Source of the DNA: Streptomyces sp. AC1-42W
Lineage (GTDB): Bacteria > Actinomycetota > Actinomycetes > Streptomycetales > Streptomycetaceae
DNA: 64,000 bases
Reading direction: 5' to 3'
NCBI RefSeq assembly: GCF_003248355.1
Contig: NZ_QKWY01000001.1
Location: 2,748,001 to 2,812,000 of the forward strand
A model generated the notes under the pieces. It was not told the DNA's origin, searched no databases, and worked only from the letters and a program-made list of their open reading frames with translations. Position numbers and translations under genes: made by a program. This document shows positions 12,899 to 21,690 of this stretch, in pieces. The first letter of the stretch is position 1. The number at the start of each line of letters is the position of its first letter.

Positions 12899-13090
12899 CC
12901 GTCAGGCGTACGGGTAGAAGCCGGAGCCCGTCTTGCGGCCGAGCCGGCCCGCGTCCACCATGCGCTGGAGCAGCGCCTGATCGTGCTCGGTTCGACGGCG
13001 TCCGTCCGGAGCAGGCGACCGAGGGAGGGTTCAGCCGCGTTCGGTGTTCTCGGGCGGTCTGCCCCGGAAGTCGCACCCGGGCGTTCGTCG
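12899..13090. repeat. Left copy of the direct duplication flanking the CRISPR-Cas island
   Basis: These 192 bases match 26615-26918 in the same orientation. They align as a 75-base block (dehydrogenase 3' end) and a 117-base block (12974-13090 against 26802-26918). The second block differs at 11 of 117 positions by my alignment, all transitions. The right copy has an extra 112 bases between the two blocks. Confidence 0.9.
12902..12976 (-). pseudogene. 3' end remnant of a 3-hydroxyacyl-CoA dehydrogenase gene, copy 1
   Basis: On the minus strand this reads ALLQRMVDAGRLGRKTGSG then FYPYA and stop. This is the C-terminal signature of the 3-hydroxybutyryl/3-hydroxyacyl-CoA dehydrogenase family (LLxRMVDAGxLGRKTGxGFY). 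Only about 24 codons remain. The same remnant recurs at 26618, on the other side of the CRISPR-Cas island. Confidence 0.8.
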
Positions 13091-13199
13091 CCGCTCTGTC
13101 ATCCACCCCAACCCGCAGCAGCCTCACGCCAGTTGGGTGATCCCGGGAACTTGCGCACCCCCTGGGCAGGCGGAGGTTCATTGCCGGCAGGTAGGTGTT

Positions 13200-13540
13200 C
13201 ACCCGTTCTCTGAGTGGCTGCGGCAGTTTGCCGTCCGCCGGGTAGCCCAGAGCGCCCCGCTGCCGCGGTTCTGTGAATAGCCAGCCGAAGAGGCCGCCCA
13301 GTTCGCGCGGAATGATGTGGGGCAGGTCCCCGTCCGTGGTTTCGACGGCCCGGTAGGAGGATCCCATGAGCAGGTCGAGGCGGCGCGGTTGGCCAGTGCC
13401 CGGTCGAGCACGGCTCGGCTTGTCGCATGCGGCCGGGAGTCGAGGTCGTGGGGGGTCCTGCCGCTGGACGGCGTCTTCGACGGTGGCGATCAGTTCTGCG
13501 GTCGTGTTGTCGTAGAGGGCCTGGAAGTCAAGTCTTGCTC
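13200..13540 (-). pseudogene. Degraded coding remnant, family not recognised
   Basis: Between the left duplication and the SAVED gene, the minus strand shows protein-like stretches in shifted frames: DFQALYDNTTAELIATVEDA, then a segment ending RALANRAA, then LPHIIPRELGGLFGWLFTEP. The pieces join only through frameshifts and no start is visible, so this looks like a decayed gene. I cannot name the family. The rest of 13091-13579 holds nothing else I can support. Confidence 0.4.
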
Positions 13541-13579
13541 ACGGAACTCTGTTGATTGTGCATGTCGCCCTCGAACCAC

Positions 13580-13610
13580 TTGCTTCGGCATGGTGTAGCT
13601 CTGCTAGTAG
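13580..13610 (+). promoter_or_regulatory. Possible promoter for a leaderless CRISPR-Cas transcript
   Basis: TTGCTT (13580-13585) and TAGTAG (13605-13610) are 19 bases apart. The -10-like box ends only 6 bases before the ATG at 13617, and no ribosome binding site is present. A leaderless mRNA, common in actinobacteria, would explain both facts. This is motif evidence only. Confidence 0.35.
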
Positions 13611-13616
13611 TACGGT

Positions 13617-14747
13617 ATGGGAAGTGCGGGAGGCGTGCTCCGGCAGTTGGGCCGGGAGCTGTTCGGCCGGGTGGGGTTCGGCACGCTGCTGATCACCATC
13701 GGTGGTGCTGTGTCACTGGGCATGGTGCCGAACATCGTCGAGGCAGTCGCCGGGCCGTGGGTCGTGGCCTTCGTCGGAATCTTCGTGTTGTCCGTGCTCG
13801 TCGTGTTCGCCGGATGGTGGATGCGCCGCGATCGTGGCGTGGGCGTCGTGGTCTGGCTGATGCCGGGTACCGGATCGCCGCACAGGCTGACGGACTCGAT
13901 CGCGGATGCCGCAGCCCGGCACGGGACCCTCTTCGCCATCCAGCGTGACCGCCTGTGGCCCGATCACCGGCGTCTGCCCGCCCTCCGTGACCGGGTGGAC
14001 GTCGCCCACTGGCAGATCCAGGACCGCCTCCACGACTGTGCGTCCGGCCCGGTGTCGTCCACGCATGTGTCGCTCTACGTTCACGCGCACCTGCCCGAGA
14101 CGTTCGCACTGGGGCGGCGGATGATCAGCGACTCCTACGGTCGGCTCGACGTCATGCACTTCGCGCACCGGGCCGGCGATTCGTTCGTGAGGGTCTTGGA
14201 GCTGGACAACCGTCTGACCCGGGCCACGGACGCCGCCGACCGCAGTGCCATCGAGCCATGGCTCACCCCCGCGTCGATGCGGGCGGAGATCCAGCAGCAC
14301 GGTGACGTGGCCGAGGACTACCGACACCGGCTCATGCTGATCGTCAATCTGACACGCAATACGAACGCCGTGGCGACAGCGCGCGAAGTGGCCCGTACCG
14401 GGGAGGTGGTGGCGCCGGACGGGAGCCATACCGGCTACTACTTCGATGCGGCCGATCCCCGCGCACCTGGTCCGCCCTGCAAGGCGTACGTGGAGATCGA
14501 GACGAAGGGTGAAGGCATCCCGGACACGCCGCAGGTGTACGAGCCGATGGTGCGGCACATCCTGGAGCGGTGGCGCGAAGCCTGCCGTGTCCGCCGGCAG
14601 GAGCTCGGCGGCCGGCCGGTGCAGGTCGTGCTGGCGCTCAGTGCGCCGGCGCCGTTCGCTCTGGCGCTCGGACGATTCATCGAACAGAGCGTCATCATGC
14701 TGCCGCACTCCATGGAGCTCGTACGAGGAGAGGAGCCCGTACTGTGA
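13617..14747 (+). CDS. Two-TM SAVED-domain protein, probable cyclic-oligonucleotide-sensing CRISPR accessory effector
   Basis: This 376-residue protein has two N-terminal membrane helices (about residues 18-40, TLLITIGGAVSLGMV, and 46-68, VVAFVGIFVLSVLVVFAGWW) and then a cytoplasmic SAVED domain. The two CARF-like halves of SAVED are visible as THVSLYVHAHLPETFALGRR and, near the C-terminus, VQVVLALSAPAPFALALGRF. The latter (LxxSAPxxxAxALGR) is the family hallmark. SAVED domains bind cyclic oligonucleotides in CBASS and type III CRISPR. No protease, nuclease or TIR domain is visible, unlike TM-Lon-SAVED (CalpL). The membrane part may itself be the effector, or a partner may be missing. It is first in the cas operon, and its stop overlaps the next start (GTGA). 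Confidence 0.8.
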   Translation: MGSAGGVLRQLGRELFGRVGFGTLLITIGGAVSLGMVPNIVEAVAGPWVVAFVGIFVLSVLVVFAGWWMRRDRGVGVVVWLMPGTGSPHRLTDSIADAAARHGTLFAIQRDRLWPDHRRLPALRDRVDVAHWQIQDRLHDCASGPVSSTHVSLYVHAHLPETFALGRRMISDSYGRLDVMHFAHRAGDSFVRVLELDNRLTRATDAADRSAIEPWLTPASMRAEIQQHGDVAEDYRHRLMLIVNLTRNTNAVATAREVARTGEVVAPDGSHTGYYFDAADPRAPGPPCKAYVEIETKGEGIPDTPQVYEPMVRHILERWREACRVRRQELGGRPVQVVLALSAPAPFALALGRFIEQSVIMLPHSMELVRGEEPVL

Positions 14748-16786
14748 AGCGTCCCGTCCCCCCTCCGGCGCGACCCGGGGGAGAATTCACCAACCCCTAC
14801 ACCTTCGTGCCGCTGCCGACGATCGCCGACCCGGCACAGTTCTCGCGCCCCGCGGCCGGTCACGGCAAGCTGGGCGAAGGCCGCTATCAGGGCGAGATCG
14901 AGGTGGAGCTGACCGCCTGCGCCCCGCTGCTGATACGCGGGGTACGCGAGGGCGACGTCGCGGACGGGGTGCAGCACTTCCCGCGCCGGGCCTTTCCCGC
15001 GGACGGCCTGACGGAGCCGGTGCCGTACCTGCCGGGGTCGTCCCTCGCAGGCGTGGTCCGCTCGCTCCACGAACTCGTCGGCGGCGGCTGTCTGCGGGTG
15101 TTCGAGGACGACTTCCTGCCCGTGTACCGGGACCAGCTCATCGAGCTGCCCGCTCAATGGCGCATGGCCACGGTCGACGCGGTCGACGAGGAGGGACGGC
15201 CCACCAGGTTCACCGTCTGCGCGAGCGAACGCCGCCGCGTACCGCTCGACATCCTGTGCCGGGCCAAGGGGCGGCTGCCCGTGACGGGGGACCGGATCAG
15301 CTTCGGACCCGATGTCGTCGTGGGCGATCACCGGAAGACCGAGGTACGCGGCGGGACGATCGACTGGAGCGAGTCCGGTGACTGGGTCCTGCTGATCACG
15401 CACGCGGGCGCGCACGAACCGGACGACGTGCACTACGCCTACGCCGGCCATCTCGGGCCCGGCTCCTACGACGCCCACGGCATCACCGACGCGGCCTGGC
15501 AGGAGTACCAGGACGCGGTGGAGGGCGCCAACGATGCGCGCGAGTCCCGTAGGCCCGAGGAAAGCCGGAGAGGGCAGGACCCGTTCACCGCGGAAGTCAG
15601 GCCCGGAGAAGACCCCGACAGGGACCCGATCGGCGTGCGCCACAAGGCTCTGCCGCGCCTGCGGCCCGGGCAGGTCGTCTGGGTGACGACCGAACCGCAC
15701 ACCATGCCGGGGCGGCCCCGGGTCACCCGGCTGGCCCTCAGCCAGGTCTGGCGGCACACCGCCACGGGCGAACCGTCAGGACGACGCGTCCCCACGCTGC
15801 TGCTGCCCTGCGGCGATCCCCGAGAGCTGTGCCCGACCTGCCGGATCTTCGGATCCGCGGACACGCGCGGCAAGGACGACCTCGCCGCGCGTCAGCATTC
15901 CTATCGCGGTCACATCAGGTTCTCCGACGCACGCCCCCTCGGCACCGCTCCTCCCGTCACACACGAGTACAACCTGGCACCCTTGGGCACCCCACACCCC
16001 GGCGCGGGACAGTTCTACCTCCAGCCGACGGAAATCCGGCCGAAGAAGGACGAGATTCCGCTGCGTGAGTGGGGGTCACGGGCCGACGACGGCGAAGCGC
16101 GCCGGCTGCGGGGACGCAAGCAGTACTGGCTGACCGGGAAGAGCCACAGCCGGCCGTACTTCAGGGCAGACCCGAATGCCGTCTGGTCGGAGAACAAGGA
16201 CATGCGGCAGCGCGCGGAGGCGGTAGCGCGGGGCAGCAGGTTCACCTACACCGTCCGCTTCGCGAACCTCGACCTCGGCGAGCTGGGCGGCCTCCTCACC
16301 GCCCTGCATCCCGCCGGCCTGTTCCCCGGAAACACCGGATTCGCTGTCGGCGGCGGACGCCCGCTCGGTTTCGGCACCTGCACCTCCCACGTGAAGGCGC
16401 TCCGCGTCTACACCGCCAAGCAGTGGTACACGGGCGCCGGCCGGGAACAGACTGCCATCGACCCGCAAGAGGCGATCGCGGCCTTCCGCGACACGGTGGA
16501 CCAGGGCGTGCAGGAGACCTGGCCGGACGTGGGCGCGGCGCTGACGCTCGACCATGTCCCCCCGGACAACGTCTGGTACCCGGTCGACGCCCGTATCCCC
16601 GAGGGGAAGCTGACCCCCAAGGACCTGGAAGCGGGGTTCACCTTCTGGGCCGAGACCACAGGCGAACGGCTCTCGGGCAGACACAAGAAACTACGCACAC
16701 TGGCCAGACCGAGCGCCCCTGCGCCGGACCAGGCCCTTCCCATCATCAGTGAACAGTCCGTGCCCAAGAAGAAGGGCCGAAGATGA
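14744..16786 (+). CDS. Large CRISPR RAMP protein, TIGR03986-like (Cas7 superfamily)
   Basis: This 680-residue protein starts at GTG 14744. Two RAMP signatures are seen: near residue 85, PYLPGSSLAGVVRSLHELVG (the conserved P-x-S-x-x-G helix start), and near residue 530, a GNTGFAVGGGRPLGFG glycine-rich loop. A CPTCRIFGSADTRG motif (about residue 364) is the C-x-x-C-x-x-F-G element of type III RAMPs. The long interior fits a Cas7 carrying an insertion. It probably binds crRNA and target RNA as a backbone subunit of the interference complex. Overlaps of 4 bases with both neighbours indicate tight coupling. The TIGR03986 assignment is from memory of motif pattern and length. Confidence 0.75.
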   Translation: MKRPVPPPARPGGEFTNPYTFVPLPTIADPAQFSRPAAGHGKLGEGRYQGEIEVELTACAPLLIRGVREGDVADGVQHFPRRAFPADGLTEPVPYLPGSSLAGVVRSLHELVGGGCLRVFEDDFLPVYRDQLIELPAQWRMATVDAVDEEGRPTRFTVCASERRRVPLDILCRAKGRLPVTGDRISFGPDVVVGDHRKTEVRGGTIDWSESGDWVLLITHAGAHEPDDVHYAYAGHLGPGSYDAHGITDAAWQEYQDAVEGANDARESRRPEESRRGQDPFTAEVRPGEDPDRDPIGVRHKALPRLRPGQVVWVTTEPHTMPGRPRVTRLALSQVWRHTATGEPSGRRVPTLLLPCGDPRELCPTCRIFGSADTRGKDDLAARQHSYRGHIRFSDARPLGTAPPVTHEYNLAPLGTPHPGAGQFYLQPTEIRPKKDEIPLREWGSRADDGEARRLRGRKQYWLTGKSHSRPYFRADPNAVWSENKDMRQRAEAVARGSRFTYTVRFANLDLGELGGLLTALHPAGLFPGNTGFAVGGGRPLGFGTCTSHVKALRVYTAKQWYTGAGREQTAIDPQEAIAAFRDTVDQGVQETWPDVGAALTLDHVPPDNVWYPVDARIPEGKLTPKDLEAGFTFWAETTGERLSGRHKKLRTLARPSAPAPDQALPIISEQSVPKKKGRR

Positions 16787-18264
16787 AGGCGCCCGCGAGG
16801 CGGATGTACCTGGACGTCGGCGCGGTCCGCATCCAGCACTACCTCTCACGCACACCCCACCTGAAAGCCAGACGCGCCGCGAGCGCGGCCCTGGCAGCCA
16901 CCACCCGCATCGATCCGCAGCACCCGCTGATCGCGGGGCGGGCCGAGATCAACGAGGCGGCCGGGGAAGCGGGCGGTGTGCTCAACCTGGTGCTGACCGA
17001 GGACCCGGCCCTCCCGTACGACACCGCCCAGGCGGCATGCCGGGCCGAGACGCTCGCACGCGAGCTGCTGGCAAGGCTGCGCGCAGACCTGCCCGGTGCG
17101 GAGTTCCGTGCCGGCTGGGCCGAGGCGTCGGACTACCCGTCCGCATACCGGCTGATCGACGCGCAGTACCGTGCCGGCCAAGGGCTGGAGTCCCTCCCGG
17201 CCGCCCCGGAGTTCCCGCTGGCGGTGCCCTGCCGGGTGTGCCACACGGCAAGTTCCACAGGAAGGACGTCCACCGGTGGTCCTGAACCGCTGGATGCCTG
17301 TGCGGACTGCGTGCGCCGCTACTCGGTACGTGCGCGCAAGGGTGGAAAGGCACAGGAGGAGCGGCTTCTCGACGCCGTACAGCACAGGCTCGACCACGCA
17401 CTGGAGCTGGCGCCGGACCTGTCCGCTCTGACGCTTCCACGCGGCACCGACGCCGGTAACAAGGGCATCACCCAGATCGCCACCGTCTACATCGACGGCA
17501 ACGCCTTCGGCGTGTTCTTCGACCAGCTCGCCACGCACGGTACGGATTCCCGAACAGGGGCCCGGACACTCGTCGACAAGGCAGCCATCTCCCGGGCGCT
17601 GAACGAACACACCCGCACCGCTCTGACCGATGCCACCTGCGCGGTCGTATGCGCGGACGACACCCGGATGGTCGTGGTCCCCCACCTGGTGGGCGGCGAC
17701 GACGTACTGGTCAGCCTTCCCGCCGACCGGGCATGGCCATTCGTCCTGCACTACCTGGAACGCTTCGGTGTGCTGGTTCAGCACACCCGCGCAGAGGCCA
17801 CCGGATTCATCAAGCAGCTCCCCGACCTGTCGGCTTCGGCGGGAATCGCCTTCTCCCACCCCGCCCACCCCTTCCATCTGCTGGTGGAAGCAGCCGACCA
17901 GCGACTGCGCAAGGCCAAGCAGGCGGTGGCCGGAACCGAGGCTTCGGTGGACTTCGTCGACCTGACCGCCGACGGCCCGGCCGGCGGCGACCTACCCGCA
18001 CTGCGCGCGAGGCACCTGCTCGACCTTCGACCGCAGCTCACCGCCCTGGCAGCCCAACCCGGTTCACGACGCACCGGATGGGAGACCGCCCTGCGCGCAG
18101 CCCGGACGGCGGAGACCCCCGAGGCCGCGCTGGACGTGCTCCTGGCCGACGCCGAACGCCTGGGCTGCCGCGCCGTCATCCAGCCCTTCCTGCCCGACGA
18201 CAGTGGTGCGCGCCCCGCGATCGGACTGCGCCAGGCCCTCCGGATCACGAGGTGGTGGTCATGA
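16783..18264 (+). CDS. cas10: Cas10-like type III CRISPR large subunit with GGDD cyclase motif, no HD domain
   Basis: This 493-residue protein is short for Cas10. The palm-domain signature is intact: VYIDGNAFGVFFDQL (the first-strand aspartate) and HLVGGDDVLVSLP (GGDD). It should therefore make cyclic oligoadenylates from ATP when the complex binds target RNA. A zinc-ribbon pair, CRVC and CADC (about residues 149-186), lies before the palm. The N-terminus (RRMYLDVGAVRIQHYLSRTP) goes straight into the first palm-like domain, and no HD nuclease motif is present, so single-strand DNA cleavage is not expected. The upstream SAVED protein is the obvious receiver of the signal. ATGA overlaps link it to both neighbours. 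Confidence 0.9.
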   Translation: MKAPARRMYLDVGAVRIQHYLSRTPHLKARRAASAALAATTRIDPQHPLIAGRAEINEAAGEAGGVLNLVLTEDPALPYDTAQAACRAETLARELLARLRADLPGAEFRAGWAEASDYPSAYRLIDAQYRAGQGLESLPAAPEFPLAVPCRVCHTASSTGRTSTGGPEPLDACADCVRRYSVRARKGGKAQEERLLDAVQHRLDHALELAPDLSALTLPRGTDAGNKGITQIATVYIDGNAFGVFFDQLATHGTDSRTGARTLVDKAAISRALNEHTRTALTDATCAVVCADDTRMVVVPHLVGGDDVLVSLPADRAWPFVLHYLERFGVLVQHTRAEATGFIKQLPDLSASAGIAFSHPAHPFHLLVEAADQRLRKAKQAVAGTEASVDFVDLTADGPAGGDLPALRARHLLDLRPQLTALAAQPGSRRTGWETALRAARTAETPEAALDVLLADAERLGCRAVIQPFLPDDSGARPAIGLRQALRITRWWS

Positions 18265-18881
18265 ACACCGAGTCGGCCCGCACGGCACCGGGCGCCGCCC
18301 AGCCGCCCTCCGGTCCACCCGCCGGTGACAGGATCAGGGTCCACATCGCCTTCCACGGTCCCTTCCGGGTGGGCACCGGTCGTGCTCACGAAGGCGCCGA
18401 CCAGACCGTGAACCGGGCCGATCTGATTCCCGCCTCCTCTGTCAAGGGGCTGCTGCGGGCCTCCGCTGCCCAGCTGCTGCCCGGCCGACAGGACCTCTTG
18501 GGCGCGGTGTTCGGCACCGCGACGACCCCCACCCCCTGGCACTGGGGGCCAGTCCGCTTCACCGACACACCCCAAGTCGTTCCCCGGGCCCGTGTGACCC
18601 TGGACCCGGACACCGGAGCAGCACGCGACGACCACCTTCTCCTGGGTGAGGAGGTCTGGGCCACCACCGCTGAGTTCACCATCAGCCGCCAGGGGCACGT
18701 GCCCGCCGACCAGCTGGCCGACCACCGCACCGTACTGGCCTGCGCCGCCGCCGGCGTGCACACGCTCGGCGGTGACCGGCGGCGCGGGCTGGGATGGGTG
18801 ACATGCACACCCCACCCGGCCATTGACGAGGCGCTGCTGGCACGGTTCGAGGAACTGCGCGCCGCCGACACGCGAGACTGA
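18261..18881 (+). CDS. Cas7-like RAMP (Csm3/Cmr4-type) subunit
   Basis: This 206-residue RAMP has the features of a backbone Cas7: an N-terminal strand then RVGTGRAHEGADQTVNRADL, the canonical IPASSVKGLLRASAAQLL helix start, FGTA in the C-x-x-FG region without the cysteines, and a C-terminal glycine loop LGGDRRRGLGWV. In Csm3 an Asp in the loop after the second strand cleaves target RNA. The Asp of EGADQTVNRAD is a candidate. It overlaps the cas10 stop by 4 bases and is 14 bases before the Csx10-like gene. Confidence 0.82.
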   Translation: MNTESARTAPGAAQPPSGPPAGDRIRVHIAFHGPFRVGTGRAHEGADQTVNRADLIPASSVKGLLRASAAQLLPGRQDLLGAVFGTATTPTPWHWGPVRFTDTPQVVPRARVTLDPDTGAARDDHLLLGEEVWATTAEFTISRQGHVPADQLADHRTVLACAAAGVHTLGGDRRRGLGWVTCTPHPAIDEALLARFEELRAADTRD

Positions 18882-18895
18882 GGAGCCCGACACCC

Positions 18896-20281
18896 ATGCT
18901 CGATGTGCACGCCACCCCGGTGCAGCCACTCGCCATGGGCCGCCGCCCACGCGGACTCGCCCCGGTCGCCGGCCACCACCACGTGCCCGGATCCGTACTC
19001 CGCGGAGCCCTGGCCGCGGCTTGGATCGCCGAATTCGGGCCCCCGCAGCACGCCGCGACCGCCCACCGGACGAGCTTCCACGAACTCTTCGAAGGGCACG
19101 CCCGCTTCGGACCACTGCTCGCCCCTGGATCCCGGGTGGTGCCGCTCTCCGTCCACACCTGCAAGTACCTGCCCACGCCGGGCTGCGCCCAGGGCGGTTA
19201 CGACGAAGCAACCGACTCCGGCCCCCGGCCGCACCGCTGTCCTGCCTGCGGAGAGTCGCCGCTCGTCGTCGGCCGCGGCCAGGTGGAGCTCGGGCCCGAC
19301 TCCCCGATGAGCATCATCGAGACCACCCGCATCCAGCTCACCGCACAGGAAACCGCAGCCACCGGGCAGATCTTCACCCGGCAGGAGTTCGCCCCACGAT
19401 CCGGCCGACCCGACGCCGAACGTCAGGCCCTGAGCGGCCGGATCGCCACCGCCACCCTCCACGACGACCAAGTGGCCTGGCTGACCACCGACCGTGTGCT
19501 GCGTCTCGGCGGCCGACGCGGAACCAGCGGCGAAGTCCACTACCGGGCCGTACCCGCCGCCGGCCCTCCGACGCCCACCGGCAACCTGTTCAACAAGGAC
19601 GGGGCATTGATCCTGCGACTGCTCAGCCCCGCGATCCTCGTGGACGCGGCGGGCCGCCCCAGCAACCGCCCCGACCCGGAACTGCTCGCCGAGACCCTTG
19701 GGGTCGTCTCCGTCGACATCGAACGCTCATGGACCCGTTGGGAACGAGTCGGCGGCTGGAACGCCGTGGCAAGGATCCCCAAACCGGAGGACCTCGCCAC
19801 CGCCGCCGGCAGCGTCTATCTCCTCAAGCTGACCGGAACTCCGGAATCCGCTGGACTTGCCCGGATCGTTCAGGACGGCATCGGCCTGCGGCGCGCAGAG
19901 GGGTACGGGTGGCTGACGCTCGGCCCCTGGAGGCAGCCGGCGGGGACCGGCGCCGCATCACCGAACGCAGGAGCAGGCAGCGGGCTGAACGACGACGAGG
20001 CGCTTGAGCAACTGGCCGCCACCGGCCACGGATTCTGGATCGCCCGCCAGATCAAGGCATTCGCCCAGAAGAAAGACCGCAGCCCTGCCGCCGCGACCGC
20101 ATGCGTACGCGGTCCGCTGTTCGCCCGTGTCGGTGCGGCACGCAAGACCCTCGGCCTCCTGCTCGCCGCCCACGGACAGGACAAGAACCAACTCCTGTCT
20201 CTCGCAAACAGGTTGGATGACGCCGCTGCCCGGCAACAACCCGGCACGGCCAGTGGCTCAGTCGACGGGAGCGACCGATGA
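18896..20281 (+). CDS. csx10: Csx10-like RAMP (Cas5-type) with helical, possibly Cas11-like C-terminus
   Basis: This 461-residue protein has a RAMP fold in which HHVPGSVLRGALAAAWIAEF is the P-x-S-x-x-R-G helix. A cysteine region follows (CKYLPTPGC, CPACGESPL), then the extended-loop segment RIQLTAQETAATGQIFTRQE seen in Csx10, and the glycine loop GIGLRRAEGYGWLTLGP. Csx10 is the Cas5-like crRNA 5'-handle-binding subunit of type III-D. The last 95 residues (from about 365) form a separate, purely helical, charged tail that may stand in for the small Cas11 subunit, since no separate cas11 gene is present. That last point is inference. The ATG is preceded by GAGGAG, and the end overlaps the next gene by 4 bases. 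Confidence 0.78.
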   Translation: MLDVHATPVQPLAMGRRPRGLAPVAGHHHVPGSVLRGALAAAWIAEFGPPQHAATAHRTSFHELFEGHARFGPLLAPGSRVVPLSVHTCKYLPTPGCAQGGYDEATDSGPRPHRCPACGESPLVVGRGQVELGPDSPMSIIETTRIQLTAQETAATGQIFTRQEFAPRSGRPDAERQALSGRIATATLHDDQVAWLTTDRVLRLGGRRGTSGEVHYRAVPAAGPPTPTGNLFNKDGALILRLLSPAILVDAAGRPSNRPDPELLAETLGVVSVDIERSWTRWERVGGWNAVARIPKPEDLATAAGSVYLLKLTGTPESAGLARIVQDGIGLRRAEGYGWLTLGPWRQPAGTGAASPNAGAGSGLNDDEALEQLAATGHGFWIARQIKAFAQKKDRSPAAATACVRGPLFARVGAARKTLGLLLAAHGQDKNQLLSLANRLDDAAARQQPGTASGSVDGSDR

Positions 20282-21690
20282 CCTCCGTCCTGCTCATCGC
20301 CCTCGAACTCGAACTCGAAAGCCATGCCGCCGTCAAAGCCCCCGAAAGAGCCGCGAAGGGCGACCAGATCGCACACCCGCTCGCCCGTGACACCCAAGGG
20401 CGCCCCTACCTCCCCGCCAGCTCCCTGGCGGGATCCCTGCGCGCCCATATACGCCGTCATCACACCGGCCAGCTGGAAACGCTGATGGGCGAGGAGCCAG
20501 GGACCCGCATCTCCGGCTCCCGCTGGGAAACCAGCCACCCCGGCGAGGAACAGCGGCCGGCTCGCCCGTCCGCCATCCGGTTCCTGGGCACCCGAATCGA
20601 ACCTGCCGACGGCACCGGCTTGGAGCTCGCCCAACGCGGCCGCACCGCCGTGGACCGCCATCCCGCCGCCCCCGCCAACCACAAGCTGCGCACCGACGAA
20701 CTCCTGCCACCCGGCACCCGGATCAGTTGCCGACTCCGCGTCGACGACCTGGCTCTGCACACGCGGGTCCTGGGGGCGCTCGCCGACTGGCGGCCCACCA
20801 TCGGCGGCGGCCGCAGCACCGGCCTCGGCCGAGCCCGCGTGGCCACAGCCCGCTATCGGACGCTCGACCTGGACACGCCTGAGGGCAGAGCCCGCTGGCT
20901 CACCCGCGGCGGCGAGGACCTCTTCGCGGGCGGCACCGCACTCGACCTCGAAGCCGCACAACCAGAAGTGGTGCTGCAGGCCTCCTGGGACATCGTCGAC
21001 GGGCTCTCCGTCACCACCGGGAAACCCGAGCTCGACGAAGCCACCGCCCGCACCGTGGCCCGCGTTCTCACCGGCCGGTTCGCCACGGCAGACGACACCC
21101 GCACCCGCCTTCCCTACGTTCCCGGCTCCACCTGGAAAGGCGTACTGCGCAGCCAGGCCGAATACATCCTGCGCTCACTCGGCCTCCCCGTGTGCGACTC
21201 CACGGGACCGGACGGCACCTGCGGCGAGTGCGACGTCTGCATCGCCCTCGGCTACTCGGCCGAAGACGCGGACGGCAACTCCGTCGGCCGGCGTGCGCTG
21301 CTGCACTTCGCCGACTCACCCATCACCGATGCCGCCCTCTCCGTACGCCGGCACGTCGCCCTCGACCGCTTCACCGGCGGTGCGGCGGCCGGCCTCCTCT
21401 ACAGCCGTCAGGTCGTCGACGCGGGACACCTCACGCTCACCATCACCCGCGACCCCGACCTCACCACCCTCCCCGTCCCCCCGCTCGCCCTCGCCGCCCT
21501 ACGGCTGGCCTGCTACGACCTCCACGCCGGACAGCTCGGCGTCGGCGGAGCGACCACACGAGGTCTGGGAACCCTACGCCGAACGGACCTCGACGAGGCA
21601 GTCGCCGAGGACGAACGACGCCAGGCCGCCGAGCTGCTCGCAGCAGCCCTCACGGACACCGCCGCACCCCAGGAAGGCAGCCCCGCGTGA
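20278..21690 (+). CDS. Double Cas7 (Cas7-Cas7 fusion) RAMP protein
   Basis: This 470-residue protein contains two Cas7 units in tandem. Unit 1 has YLPASSLAGSLRAHIRRHH and the glycine loop IGGGRSTGLGRARV. Unit 2 has YVPGSTWKGVLRSQAEYILR, the Cys pair CGECDVCIALGYS and the glycine loop GVGGATTRGLGTLRR. Both units keep an Asp-containing thumb region (KGDQIAHPLARD and VRRHVALDRFTGGA), so either could cut RNA. Fused double Cas7 proteins are known from type III-D variants and type III-E, while typical III-A/B systems use single-domain Cas7. It overlaps both neighbours by 4 bases. Confidence 0.82.
   Translation: MTSVLLIALELELESHAAVKAPERAAKGDQIAHPLARDTQGRPYLPASSLAGSLRAHIRRHHTGQLETLMGEEPGTRISGSRWETSHPGEEQRPARPSAIRFLGTRIEPADGTGLELAQRGRTAVDRHPAAPANHKLRTDELLPPGTRISCRLRVDDLALHTRVLGALADWRPTIGGGRSTGLGRARVATARYRTLDLDTPEGRARWLTRGGEDLFAGGTALDLEAAQPEVVLQASWDIVDGLSVTTGKPELDEATARTVARVLTGRFATADDTRTRLPYVPGSTWKGVLRSQAEYILRSLGLPVCDSTGPDGTCGECDVCIALGYSAEDADGNSVGRRALLHFADSPITDAALSVRRHVALDRFTGGAAAGLLYSRQVVDAGHLTLTITRDPDLTTLPVPPLALAALRLACYDLHAGQLGVGGATTRGLGTLRRTDLDEAVAEDERRQAAELLAAALTDTAAPQEGSPA

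Noticed and set aside
16783..17100. HD nuclease domain at the Cas10 N-terminus
   Set aside because: No His-Asp pair in the expected position; the protein begins directly with a palm-like domain and is short.
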